From the NCBI GenBank assembly GCA_029262775.1, contig JAJCYR010000021.1, positions 1-64,000 on the forward strand: a DNA stretch of 64,000 nucleotides, given 5' to 3'. This DNA is from Bacteroidota bacterium (GTDB taxonomy: Bacteria > Bacteroidota > Rhodothermia > Rhodothermales > UBA10348). The position numbers and the translations under genes are program-made. The notes under the pieces were generated by a model. It saw nothing but the letters and a program-made list of their open reading frames with translations, ran no database searches and was not told where the DNA came from. Shown here piece after piece: positions 1 through 7,336 of this stretch (positions are counted from its first letter, which is position 1; every line of letters begins with the position of its first letter).

Positions 1-49
1 CACACCCTTCTGAGGCGGCGAAACGCCATCTACTGCGTTGTCCCTCCTT

Positions 50-79
50 CGAATAGCGCTGCTATTCGGCGTCGGGACG
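50..79. repeat. Hairpin-forming dispersed repeat, copy 1
   Basis: An 8-bp inverted repeat (CGAATAGC, loop GCT, GCTATTCG) is followed by GGCGTCGGGACG. A 28-base block, positions 52-79, recurs with one mismatch at 839-866 on the other side of the YceI gene. The surrounding bases (CTACTGCGTTGT upstream, CGCCTTGCAT downstream) form an imperfect longer palindrome, so the element probably extends over about 32-85. It resembles a REP-like intergenic element. Copy number in the genome cannot be seen from here. Confidence 0.6.
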
Positions 80-184
80 CCTTGCATCTGTCATTCCGGC
101 GCTCGCATCTTGGTGCACGCTGGTTCTTCAACACGCTTCTAAAATAACACGGCAACCCTGAATGTCCAGACACAGAGCGCACGT

Positions 185-832
185 ATGATCTCAATCTCGA
201 TTTTTTCCCACGTCCACGTGGCCGCACGGCCTTTCGCTGCCGTCGTCATACTGGTCTGCGCCTGCTGCGCATTCGGCGTGCAGCGCGCAGTCGCCCAGGA
301 CACGGCACGGCCCGGTGCGCCTGCCGAGCAGGAACTGGTCTTCGCCGACTCCTCGTTCATCGTCGTCGAGGGAACGTCCAACCGGTCCGATTGGACGGTC
401 CATGCCCCCGAATTTACGGCCAGCGTCCGCACGGCCGAAGCCGGTCAGCCTGCCAGCGTCACGCTGACCGTTGACGCGCTCGCCATGGAAAGCCGCAAAA
501 GCACCATCATGGACCGCCTCATGCGCAATTCCCTGAACACGGACGCCCATGATACGATCACGTTCGCATCTACAGGAATCACCCACTCGGACACGCCAGC
601 CTACTCGGACACGCCAGCCTACATGGTGTCGGGAGAACTGGAACTGGCGGGTATGAAGCAACCTGTCACTGTTCCGGTCACGCGGAGCATGAACGAAACA
701 GGACAGGTTGTATGGGTGGGACATGTGGCCTTCCGGATGACCGACTTCGGCATTCAGCCGCCAACGGCCATGTTCGGCGCGCTTCACACGGGCGACGAGG
801 TGACCGTGCGCTTCCGCCTGGTCGAGGAGTAG
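185..832 (+). CDS. YceI family periplasmic lipid-binding-type protein
   Basis: The protein is 215 aa. An N-terminal hydrophobic segment ending near VAQDTA looks like a signal peptide, so the product is probably exported. The rest matches the YceI lipocalin-like fold: a beta strand SSFIVVEGTSNRSDWTV, a central DRLMRNSLNTDAHDTITF block typical of the family, and a C-terminal FRMTDFGIQPPTAMFG segment. YceI proteins bind isoprenoid or fatty-acyl ligands in the periplasm; the ligand here is unknown. An exact 18-base tandem duplication inserts a second SDTPAY within the barrel. The gene stands alone, bracketed by two copies of a hairpin repeat, and converges on dnaK. Confidence 0.85.
   Translation: MISISIFSHVHVAARPFAAVVILVCACCAFGVQRAVAQDTARPGAPAEQELVFADSSFIVVEGTSNRSDWTVHAPEFTASVRTAEAGQPASVTLTVDALAMESRKSTIMDRLMRNSLNTDAHDTITFASTGITHSDTPAYSDTPAYMVSGELELAGMKQPVTVPVTRSMNETGQVVWVGHVAFRMTDFGIQPPTAMFGALHTGDEVTVRFRLVEE
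587..622 (+). repeat. Exact 18-bp tandem duplication inside the YceI gene
   Basis: TCGGACACGCCAGCCTAC occurs twice in direct succession (587-604 and 605-622), in frame, adding the hexapeptide SDTPAY. The two units are identical, which suggests a recent slippage event. Confidence 0.95.
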
Positions 833-838
833 TTCTAC

Positions 839-866
839 AATAGCACTGCTATTCGGCGTCGGGACG
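839..866. terminator. Hairpin repeat copy 2, possible bidirectional terminator
   Basis: The sequence AATAGC-ACT-GCTATT forms a 6-bp stem with a 3-base loop, followed by CGGCGTCGGGACG. It is the second copy of the repeat at 52-79 (27 of 28 bases identical). It lies in the 51-base gap between the convergent YceI and dnaK genes, where a shared terminator would be expected. It has no T-tract, so the terminator role is inferred from position and structure only. Confidence 0.45.
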
Positions 867-883
867 TAAACCCGCGCGCTGGA

Positions 884-2824
884 TTACTCCGCCGGTTTCT
901 CGTCCTCGTCGTCGACCACTTCGTAGTCCACGTCCTTGACCTCGGCGTCGGCTTCGGCGTCGGCTTCGGGCTCGGCTTCGGCGCTGGCGCCATCGCCCGA
1001 CGCACCGCCGGTGCCAGCGGCCTGCTGCGCCGCGTACATCTCCTGACTGGCATCGGCCCAGGCCGCGTTGAGTTCCTCAATAGCCGGTTCAAGACCCGCT
1101 ACATCCTTGGCCTCGTGCAGCGTCTTGACGTTGGCAACGGCCGCTTCAATGCGCGACTTTTTGTCAGCAGACAGCTTTTCGCCGTATTCGGACAGGTTCT
1201 TCTCCGTCTGCATGACGAGCGCATCGGCCGAATTCAGTTTGTCGATCTCTTCCTTGCGCTTTTTGTCTTCGTCCGCATGCGCCTTCGCGTCCGTACGCAT
1301 CTTCTCAATTTCCTGCTCGGTAAGTCCCGAAGAGGCCTCAATACGAATGGATTGCTCCTTTCCGCTGGCATTGTCCTTGGCGCTTACATTCAGGATCCCG
1401 TTCGCATCGAGATCGAAGGAAACCTCGATCTGCGGCACCCCGCGCGGCGACGGAGGAATGCCGTCCAGGTGGAAGCGACCTATGGTCCGGTTGTCCGACG
1501 CCATGGACCTGTCGCCCTGCAGCACATGGATTTCCACTGACGGCTGGTTGTCGGCCGCGGTCGAAAACGTTTCGCTCTTCCTGGTCGGAATGGTGGTGTT
1601 GGCCGGAATCAGTACGGTCGATACGCCGCCCAGTGTCTCAATGCCCAGATTCAGCGGGGTCACGTCGAGCAGCAGCACGTCGCTCACATCGCCCGAGAGC
1701 ACGCCTCCCTGGATGGCCGCACCGATGGCAACCACCTCATCCGGGTTCACCGAGCGGTTGGGCGCCTTGCCAAAAAATTCCTCGGCCGCCTTCTGGATGG
1801 CCGGAATACGGGTCGATCCGCCGACGAGGATGACCTGGTCCACTTTTTCCTTCGACACACCCGCATCTTTGAGGGCCTTTTCCATGGGAGGAAGGGTCCG
1901 CTTCACGAGGTCATCGACCAGGTTCTCGAATTTGGCGCGCGAGATGTCCATGGTGAGGTGCTTCGGGCCATCCTGCGTGGCCGTGATGAACGGCAGGTTG
2001 ACGGTCGTCGCGGAGGAGCTGGAGAGCTCGATTTTGGCTTTCTCGGCCGCCTCCTTGAGGCGCTGGAGCGCCATGGCATCCGAGCGCAGGTCAATGCCCT
2101 CGTCCTTCTTGAACTGGTCGGCTATGTAGTCAATTACGCGTTGATCGAAATCGTCGCCACCGAGGTGCGTGTCACCGTTCGTGGACAGCACTTCGAATAC
2201 GCCGTCGCCGAGTTCCAGGATAGAGATGTCATACGTGCCGCCTCCGAGGTCGAAGACCGCGACGATTTCTTCGGATTCCTTCTTGTCCAGTCCGTACGCC
2301 AGGGCAGCCGCCGTCGGTTCGTTGATGATGCGGCGTACGGTGAGTCCGGCAATTTCGCCGGCTTCCTTGGTCGCCGTGCGCTGGGCGTCATTGAAGTAGG
2401 CCGGAACCGTGATCACGGCTTCGGTCACCTTCTCTCCCAGATAGTCTTCGGCGGTCTGTTTCAGCTTCTGCAGGACCATGGCCGAGATTTCCTGCGGCGT
2501 GTAGACACGATCATCGATCTTGACGCGGGCCGTCTGGTTGTCGCCCTCCACCACGTCATAGGGTACGGTCTTGAGCTCGCTGCTGACTTCACCATGTTTG
2601 CGCCCCATGAAGCGCTTGATGGAGAAGATGGTGTTGTTCGGATTGGTAATGGCCTGCCGCTTGGCAGGGGCACCCACGAGGCGCTCGCCATCTTTCTTGA
2701 ATGCGACAATCGAAGGCGTCGTGCGCGCGCCCTCGGCGTTCGTGATTACAACGGGCTCTCCACCCTCCATGACGGAGACGACGGAGTTTGTGGTGCCCAG
2801 GTCGATGCCAATGATTTTACCCAT
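884..2824 (-). CDS. dnaK: Molecular chaperone DnaK (Hsp70)
   Basis: The 646-aa protein is full length for DnaK. It starts [16 protein letters not shown] (phosphate loop 1 of the actin-like ATPase). It contains [13 protein letters not shown] and an EIRVL-type substrate-binding region after the linker [13 protein letters not shown] near residue 390. The tail is acidic and ends in [12 protein letters not shown], matching the conserved EEVxDxD-like C-terminus of bacterial DnaK. It folds nascent and stress-damaged proteins in the cytoplasm with DnaJ and GrpE, neither of which is adjacent. No CIRCE element (TTAGCACTC-N9-GAGTGCTAA) is visible upstream, so heat regulation is probably not by HrcA at this locus. 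The gene is divergent from pgsA. Confidence 0.98.
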   Translation of the reverse strand: MGKIIGIDLGTTNSVVSVMEGGEPVVITNAEGARTTPSIVAFKKDGERLVGAPAKRQAITNPNNTIFSIKRFMGRKHGEVSSELKTVPYDVVEGDNQTARVKIDDRVYTPQEISAMVLQKLKQTAEDYLGEKVTEAVITVPAYFNDAQRTATKEAGEIAGLTVRRIINEPTAAALAYGLDKKESEEIVAVFDLGGGTYDISILELGDGVFEVLSTNGDTHLGGDDFDQRVIDYIADQFKKDEGIDLRSDAMALQRLKEAAEKAKIELSSSSATTVNLPFITATQDGPKHLTMDISRAKFENLVDDLVKRTLPPMEKALKDAGVSKEKVDQVILVGGSTRIPAIQKAAEEFFGKAPNRSVNPDEVVAIGAAIQGGVLSGDVSDVLLLDVTPLNLGIETLGGVSTVLIPANTTIPTRKSETFSTAADNQPSVEIHVLQGDRSMASDNRTIGRFHLDGIPPSPRGVPQIEVSFDLDANGILNVSAKDNASGKEQSIRIEASSGLTEQEIEKMRTDAKAHADEDKKRKEEIDKLNSADALVMQTEKNLSEYGEKLSADKKSRIEAAVANVKTLHEAKDVAGLEPAIEELNAAWADASQEMYAAQQAAGTGGASGDGASAEAEPEADAEADAEVKDVDYEVVDDEDEKPAE

Positions 2825-2976
2825 GATGCTTGTATTCGGTGTTCGGTCAGAGTGTCATGGGTGACTGTACACAAGAACAATGCCGTTTTGAATATGCCGA
2901 CATATTGTCAGGGTGGTTTTCAACTGACTTCCAGTCGCGTCACTGGTATATTGCCCACCGTCGAATTACCAGCCGC

Positions 2977-3537
2977 ATGAAGCACGTTCCAAATGCGTTA
3001 ACCGTGGTCCGTATCCTGGTCACGCCGGTCCTGCTCTATCTTCTTTACGTTGGAGGGGCGACGGGTCATGCGTGGGCGCTCGTGCTGTTTGTTGCGGCCT
3101 CCCTGTCGGACTGGCTCGACGGGAAGCTGGCGCGGCTCTTTTCCGTTCGCTCCCGACTGGGGCAATTTCTGGATCCCATGGCCGACAAAGTGCTTGTGCT
3201 CGGCACGTTCGGCATGTTGTCGTGGCTCTACCCGGCCGTGGTACCCCTCTGGACGGTCCTCTTGATTGCCTTTCGGGATGTGGCGGTGACGCTGCTTCGT
3301 AGCGTGTATGAGCGACAGGGGCGCAGCCTCACGACGAGCCACTCCGCCAAATGGAAGACAGCGGCCCAACTCACGTTCCTGATCGGGTTTCTGGTGCTGC
3401 TCGCGGCCGAACACATTCCGGGCGTCGTGGGGCAGGGGGCGGGTGTGGTTCTCGGCAGTACGGCCCTTTTGTACGCGCTCGTCGGGGTCGTCCTCATCAC
3501 GCTTTACACCGGTTATCTCTACTTCAGAACCCCATGA
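2977..3537 (+). CDS. pgsA: CDP-diacylglycerol-glycerol-3-phosphate 3-phosphatidyltransferase
   Basis: The protein is 186 aa from ATG 2977 (MKHVPNALTVVRI). The longer ORF in the track reaches into the dnaK promoter and has no family support. The CDP-alcohol phosphotransferase signature DG-AR-G-D-D is complete: SDWLDGKLAR followed by GQFLDPMADK at about residues 44-70. Several hydrophobic helices surround it, so it is an integral inner-membrane enzyme. It makes phosphatidylglycerophosphate, the committed step to phosphatidylglycerol. The stop codon overlaps the start of pyrE by four bases (ATGA). A TATATTG box at 2947-2953 lies 23 bases before the start and may be the -7 element. Confidence 0.9.
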   Translation: MKHVPNALTVVRILVTPVLLYLLYVGGATGHAWALVLFVAASLSDWLDGKLARLFSVRSRLGQFLDPMADKVLVLGTFGMLSWLYPAVVPLWTVLLIAFRDVAVTLLRSVYERQGRSLTTSHSAKWKTAAQLTFLIGFLVLLAAEHIPGVVGQGAGVVLGSTALLYALVGVVLITLYTGYLYFRTP

Positions 3538-4208
3538 GTCCAGAGACCTCCAGACGTTCCGGTGAGGAAACAGCCCGGTGGCTGGCCACCGAGTTGCTGA
3601 AAATCGGAGCGCTCGTCCTGCGGCCCAATGAGCCGTTTACCTGGGCATCGGGGCGGCGCGCCCCCGTCTACTGTGACAACCGGCTGACGCTCGGATACCC
3701 CGACCTGCGCCGCTCCATCTGTACGGCCTTCGCCGACCGGATTGAAGAAGAGAGTTGGGAGGTGGACGCGGTCGTAGGCACGGCCACGGCTGGCATTCCC
3801 CACGCAGCCTGGCTGGCAGACCGGTTGAACCTTCCCATGGCATACGTTCGGTCCTCCGTCAAGGGGCACGGACGGCAGAACCGCCTCGAGGGGAGGCTCC
3901 CCGGTCGCGCCCGCGTCGTAGTGATTGAGGACCTCGTATCGACCGGCATGTCATCTACGGCCGTTCTCCCACCGCTTCTCGAATCGGGCTGCACGGTGCA
4001 CGGCATCATGGCCATCTTCACCTATCAACTGCCCGCCGCCGACCGGGCGTTCGTCGAGGCGGGCGTTCCGCTCGTGACGCTTTCATCGTTTCCTGTTCTG
4101 GTCGATGCGGCCCGCGCGCAGTCCCTCGTCGCCCCGGAAGAGGTGGCACTGCTTGAGGCCTGGTACCGGGATCCGTCGGCGTGGTCCAGGTCGCATGGCG
4201 GCGGCTGA
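3534..4208 (+). CDS. pyrE: Orotate phosphoribosyltransferase
   Basis: The 224-aa protein starts at ATG 3534, inside an ATGA overlap with pgsA; the longer track ORF starts inside pgsA. It transfers orotate to PRPP to give orotidine 5'-phosphate in pyrimidine synthesis. The PRPP-binding loop VVVIEDLVSTGMSS lies at about residues 129-142. The N-terminal FTWASGRRAPVYCDNR block and the SVKGHGRQNRLEG loop are characteristic of bacterial OPRTase. The gene sits between pgsA and cinA in a three-gene co-directional run without room for internal promoters. Confidence 0.94.
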   Translation: MSPETSRRSGEETARWLATELLKIGALVLRPNEPFTWASGRRAPVYCDNRLTLGYPDLRRSICTAFADRIEEESWEVDAVVGTATAGIPHAAWLADRLNLPMAYVRSSVKGHGRQNRLEGRLPGRARVVVIEDLVSTGMSSTAVLPPLLESGCTVHGIMAIFTYQLPAADRAFVEAGVPLVTLSSFPVLVDAARAQSLVAPEEVALLEAWYRDPSAWSRSHGGG

Positions 4209-4209
4209 C

Positions 4210-5466
4210 ATGACGGCAACCATCCTTACGATCGGCGATGAACTGCTGATTGGGCAGATTGTAAATACGAACGCGGCGTGGATCGGTGAGCAGCTCACGC
4301 TTCGCGGCGTGGAAGTGATCCGCTCGGTGACGGTCGGTGACTCGTCGCGCGTCATCCAGGATGAACTGGGCCGGGCCCTGGAAGCGGGCCGGATCGTGAT
4401 CATGACCGGCGGACTCGGCCCAACCCACGATGACGTGACAAAACACGCCGTCGCGGACTTCTTCGGAGACCGCTTGACGATGCGCAGCGAGGTACTGGAA
4501 GCGGTAGAGGCCCGGTTTGCCTCGCGGGGCATCCCCGTGCTCGACGCGAATCGGGACCAGGCGCTGGCCCCAGAGTCGTTTCAGGCCGTGGTGAACCGGG
4601 CCGGGACCGCACCGGCGCTCATTCGCGGGACGAAGACTCCGAAAGGCAAGGGCCTGGTGGCGCTCCTGCCCGGCGTCCCTCACGAAATGCAGCATTTCAT
4701 GGAGGAAGCCGTGCTTCCGGAGATTGAAAAGCTGGGCGTTCATGGGGCCATTGCGCACCAGACCATTCTGACGGCGGGTCTCGGGGAGTCGCTGGTACAC
4801 GAACGCCTTGCCGGCATTGAAGCATTCCTGGCGCGGAATGTATTCCTGGCGTACCTGCCAAATATCCACGGCGTGCGTGTGCGCATGACGGTGCGCGCGG
4901 CAACATCCGACGAGGCGGCGTCGAGGCTCGAGGAGGTGGTCGCGTGGGCATGTGACCGGCTGGGCGAACTCGTCTACGGTCTGGGAGAGGACTCGCTCGA
5001 AGGGGCGCTCGGGCGTGCCCTTCGCCTGCGGGGCTACACCGTCTCGGTTGCAGAGAGTTGTACGGGCGGGCTGATTGCCCACCGGATCACGAATGTGGCC
5101 GGTGCGTCCGATTACATGGTCGGCGGCGTCGTGTCGTACGGAAACTCCGTCAAATCGGGTCTTTTGGGGGTCGATACATCGGTTCTCGCCGCACATGGAG
5201 CCGTGAGCGAGCAGGTGGCGCGCAGCATGGCTGAAGGGATGCGAGCCGCGCTGGGTTCAGACACCGCCATCAGCACGACCGGCATCATGGGGCCGGGTGG
5301 CGGATCGCCTGACAAGCCCGTGGGCACGGTATGGGTGGGCCTGGCCCTGCCGGACCGGACGGAAACCCGGCTCTTGAGACTCGGAATGAGCCGGCTTCGT
5401 AATAAAGAGCGGGCGGCTGCGCAGGCCATGAACGAACTCCGTATCCTGCTCGGAAAGGAGCGTTGA
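4210..5466 (+). CDS. cinA: CinA family competence/damage-inducible protein
   Basis: The protein is 418 aa from ATG 4210 (MTATILTIGDELLIGQ). ATG 4195 in the same frame is an alternative that would add five residues. The N-terminal half is a MoCF-like domain with MTGGLGPTHDDVTK. The C-terminal half is the NMN deamidase (PncC) domain with SVAESCTGGLIAHRITNV, whose serine is the expected nucleophile near residue 280, and GVVSYGNSVKSGLLGV. Full-length CinA proteins recycle pyridine nucleotides (NMN deamidation, ADP-ribose pyrophosphatase activity). In many bacteria the gene lies next to recA, and here recA follows 174 bases downstream on the same strand. Confidence 0.93.
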   Translation: MTATILTIGDELLIGQIVNTNAAWIGEQLTLRGVEVIRSVTVGDSSRVIQDELGRALEAGRIVIMTGGLGPTHDDVTKHAVADFFGDRLTMRSEVLEAVEARFASRGIPVLDANRDQALAPESFQAVVNRAGTAPALIRGTKTPKGKGLVALLPGVPHEMQHFMEEAVLPEIEKLGVHGAIAHQTILTAGLGESLVHERLAGIEAFLARNVFLAYLPNIHGVRVRMTVRAATSDEAASRLEEVVAWACDRLGELVYGLGEDSLEGALGRALRLRGYTVSVAESCTGGLIAHRITNVAGASDYMVGGVVSYGNSVKSGLLGVDTSVLAAHGAVSEQVARSMAEGMRAALGSDTAISTTGIMGPGGGSPDKPVGTVWVGLALPDRTETRLLRLGMSRLRNKERAAAQAMNELRILLGKER

Positions 5467-5530
5467 CGCGCCTCGGATCGCGCCTCGCGGGCGGGGGGTT
5501 ATGTTCGGCGAAAAAAGGTGTCAACGTAGA

Positions 5531-5546
5531 TGACAGTACGTTGTCA
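5531..5546. promoter_or_regulatory. Inverted repeat upstream of recA (candidate operator)
   Basis: TGACA-GTACGT-TGTCA is a 5-bp inverted repeat with a 6-base spacer, about 100 bases before the recA start. Its position suits an SOS operator, but it does not match the E. coli (CTGT-N8-ACAG) or Firmicute LexA boxes exactly. No LexA gene is in the window, so the role is a guess. Confidence 0.3.
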
Positions 5547-5560
5547 CAGGCAGGTCCTAT

Positions 5561-5582
5561 CATGTGTGTGTCATGTGTGCGT
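5561..5582 (+). repeat. 11-bp tandem direct repeat upstream of recA
   Basis: CATGTGTGTGT and CATGTGTGCGT lie head to tail with one mismatch, about one helical turn apart, immediately before TATATTG (5582-5588), a possible promoter -7 element. This arrangement would suit an activator binding site. It could also be simple GT-rich sequence. Confidence 0.35.
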
Positions 5583-5640
5583 ATATTGGGTCCACACGGC
5601 TCGACAGCGCCACCCAACCCGAAACAGAAACCATAGAATC

Positions 5641-6684
5641 ATGAGTACGCAGGAATCAGCCAAACAGCGCGCATTGGATCTGGCGCTCAAGCAGATCGAG
5701 AAAACTTACGGCAAAGGTGCCATCATGCGCCTCGGCGACACACCAGACATCCGGATCGGTGCCATTTCGACCGGTTCCCTTGCGCTCGATGCAGCGCTCG
5801 GCGTCGGCGGCGTTCCCCGCGGCCGCGTAATTGAGATCTATGGCCCGGAGTCGTCGGGGAAGACCACGCTCGCGACCCATATCATCGCCGAGGCACAGAA
5901 ATTGGGGGGATCGTGCGCGTTCATCGATGCTGAACACGCGTTCGATGCCACGTACGCAGAAAAGCTGGGCGTGGATATTGACACCATGCTTGTTTCGCAG
6001 CCCGATACCGGCGAAGATGCCCTCAATATCTGCGACACGCTCGTGCGCAGCGGTGCGCTCGACGTGATTGTGATTGACTCGGTCGCGGCGCTTGTGCCCC
6101 GCGCTGAAATCGAGGGTGACATGGGGGACAGCCATATGGGACTTCAGGCGCGGCTCATGAGTCAGGCGCTTCGCAAGCTCACCGGTACGCTCAACAAAAC
6201 ACGGACGGTCCTGGTATTCATCAACCAGATCCGGGAAAAAATCGGCGTCATGTTCGGTAATCCAGAAACCACGTCTGGCGGACGCGCCCTCAAGTTCTAT
6301 GCGTCTGTCCGCATGGACATCCGCCGCATTGGAGCGGTCAAGGACGGCGCAGAGGTGACCGGCAACCGAACGCGTGTCAAGATTGTGAAGAACAAGGTGG
6401 CACCGCCATTCAAGCAGGCCGAGTTCGACATCATCTATGGTGAGGGCATTTCTTCGAGGGGCGAGCTCATTGATCTGGGTGTGGATAACGATATTGTGAC
6501 CAAATCCGGCTCGTGGTATTCCTATGGAGACATCAAGATTGGGCAGGGGCGTGATGCAGCGAAGCAGTGGCTCAGTGACAACCCGACGCTCCATGACGAA
6601 ATCGCTGTACGCGTGCGGGAGGCCATTGGCATGGTCACCTTCCCGGCCACGAATGGCGTGGAAGCGGTTGAAGAGGTGGGGTAA
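5641..6684 (+). CDS. recA: Recombinase RecA
   Basis: The 347-aa protein starts at ATG 5641 ([21 protein letters not shown]); the upstream extension in the track is intergenic. RecA forms ATP-dependent filaments on single-stranded DNA for homologous recombination and SOS co-proteolysis. Walker A is GPESSGKTT near residue 67, Walker B is [13 protein letters not shown], and the L1/L2 regions include [19 protein letters not shown] and [21 protein letters not shown]. No intein is present. An inverted repeat and a tandem repeat precede it. A PAP2 phosphatase gene follows 34 bases downstream on the same strand. Confidence 0.98.
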   Translation: MSTQESAKQRALDLALKQIEKTYGKGAIMRLGDTPDIRIGAISTGSLALDAALGVGGVPRGRVIEIYGPESSGKTTLATHIIAEAQKLGGSCAFIDAEHAFDATYAEKLGVDIDTMLVSQPDTGEDALNICDTLVRSGALDVIVIDSVAALVPRAEIEGDMGDSHMGLQARLMSQALRKLTGTLNKTRTVLVFINQIREKIGVMFGNPETTSGGRALKFYASVRMDIRRIGAVKDGAEVTGNRTRVKIVKNKVAPPFKQAEFDIIYGEGISSRGELIDLGVDNDIVTKSGSWYSYGDIKIGQGRDAAKQWLSDNPTLHDEIAVRVREAIGMVTFPATNGVEAVEEVG

Positions 6685-6718
6685 GGCGTCTCGCGGCGCT
6701 CCGCGGCGGCAGGCAGGC

Positions 6719-7336
6719 ATGTCTTTCAATGGCGCCGTGCTGGTCGCGAGTATGTTGTTGGGCCTGCTGGCTGTTCCTGCGAGTGCGCAGAGCGCCGCTG
6801 GGCGTGATGTCCGCTGGCTCACCCGTGTGCATAATGCGGACTCGCCGTGGGTCACCCGTCCGCTTGGCGCGGCACACCGGTCGGCGTGGCCCGTGTTCGC
6901 GCTCTCGGTGCCTGCCGCGCTTACGGCCTCCGAGGTGGGGAACGCGTGGTCCTCGTCCGACGCCCTGGCAATGGGGGCTTCGGCCGTGCTCGCAGGCGGC
7001 GGAGCGATGGTGCTCAAGCGCATCTTCAAGCGGGATCGGCCGTACGTGAGCCATACATTCATAGATCCGTATCACAGGACAGCCACCGGCCGTCCGGGTG
7101 CCCATTTCCTGTCGGATTCAGCCTCCATGCCCTCCGGTCATGCCTCACTTGCCGCGTCCCTCGCCGTTTCGTCCATGTGGTCACAACGCCGCCCGGCGTA
7201 CGTTGCCATCGGGTCTGTCTGGGCGGCTTCCGTCGCCCTTTCGCGGGTTTGGCTGGGGGTCCATTATCCGTCGGATGTGCTTGCTGGTACACTTCTCGGC
7301 GCGTCCTTGGCAACGGCCGTCCATTTTGTGCGGTAG
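6719..7336 (+). CDS. PAP2 family phosphatase, exported
   Basis: The 205-aa protein starts at ATG 6719, which gives a clean signal peptide ending VPASAQS; the longer track ORF reads through recA. All three phosphatidic acid phosphatase type 2 motifs are present: KRIFKRDRP (about residue 99), MPSGHASLA (about 138) and SRVWLGVHYPSD (about 174). The conserved Arg, Ser, His, Arg, His and Asp catalytic residues are therefore intact. PAP2 enzymes dephosphorylate lipid phosphates such as phosphatidate, PG-phosphate or undecaprenyl pyrophosphate. The substrate cannot be told from sequence. Its 3' end overlaps the start region of the next gene. Confidence 0.88.
   Translation: MSFNGAVLVASMLLGLLAVPASAQSAAGRDVRWLTRVHNADSPWVTRPLGAAHRSAWPVFALSVPAALTASEVGNAWSSSDALAMGASAVLAGGGAMVLKRIFKRDRPYVSHTFIDPYHRTATGRPGAHFLSDSASMPSGHASLAASLAVSSMWSQRRPAYVAIGSVWAASVALSRVWLGVHYPSDVLAGTLLGASLATAVHFVR

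Noticed and set aside
1068-2129. 353-aa plus-strand ORF opposite dnaK
   Set aside because: A serine-rich shadow of a highly conserved gene.
2825-2976. CIRCE heat-shock operator before dnaK
   Set aside because: The TTAGCACTC/GAGTGCTAA arms are not present on either strand.
5656-7062. 468-aa minus-strand ORF opposite recA
   Set aside because: recA is unambiguous on the plus strand and the antisense product matches no family.
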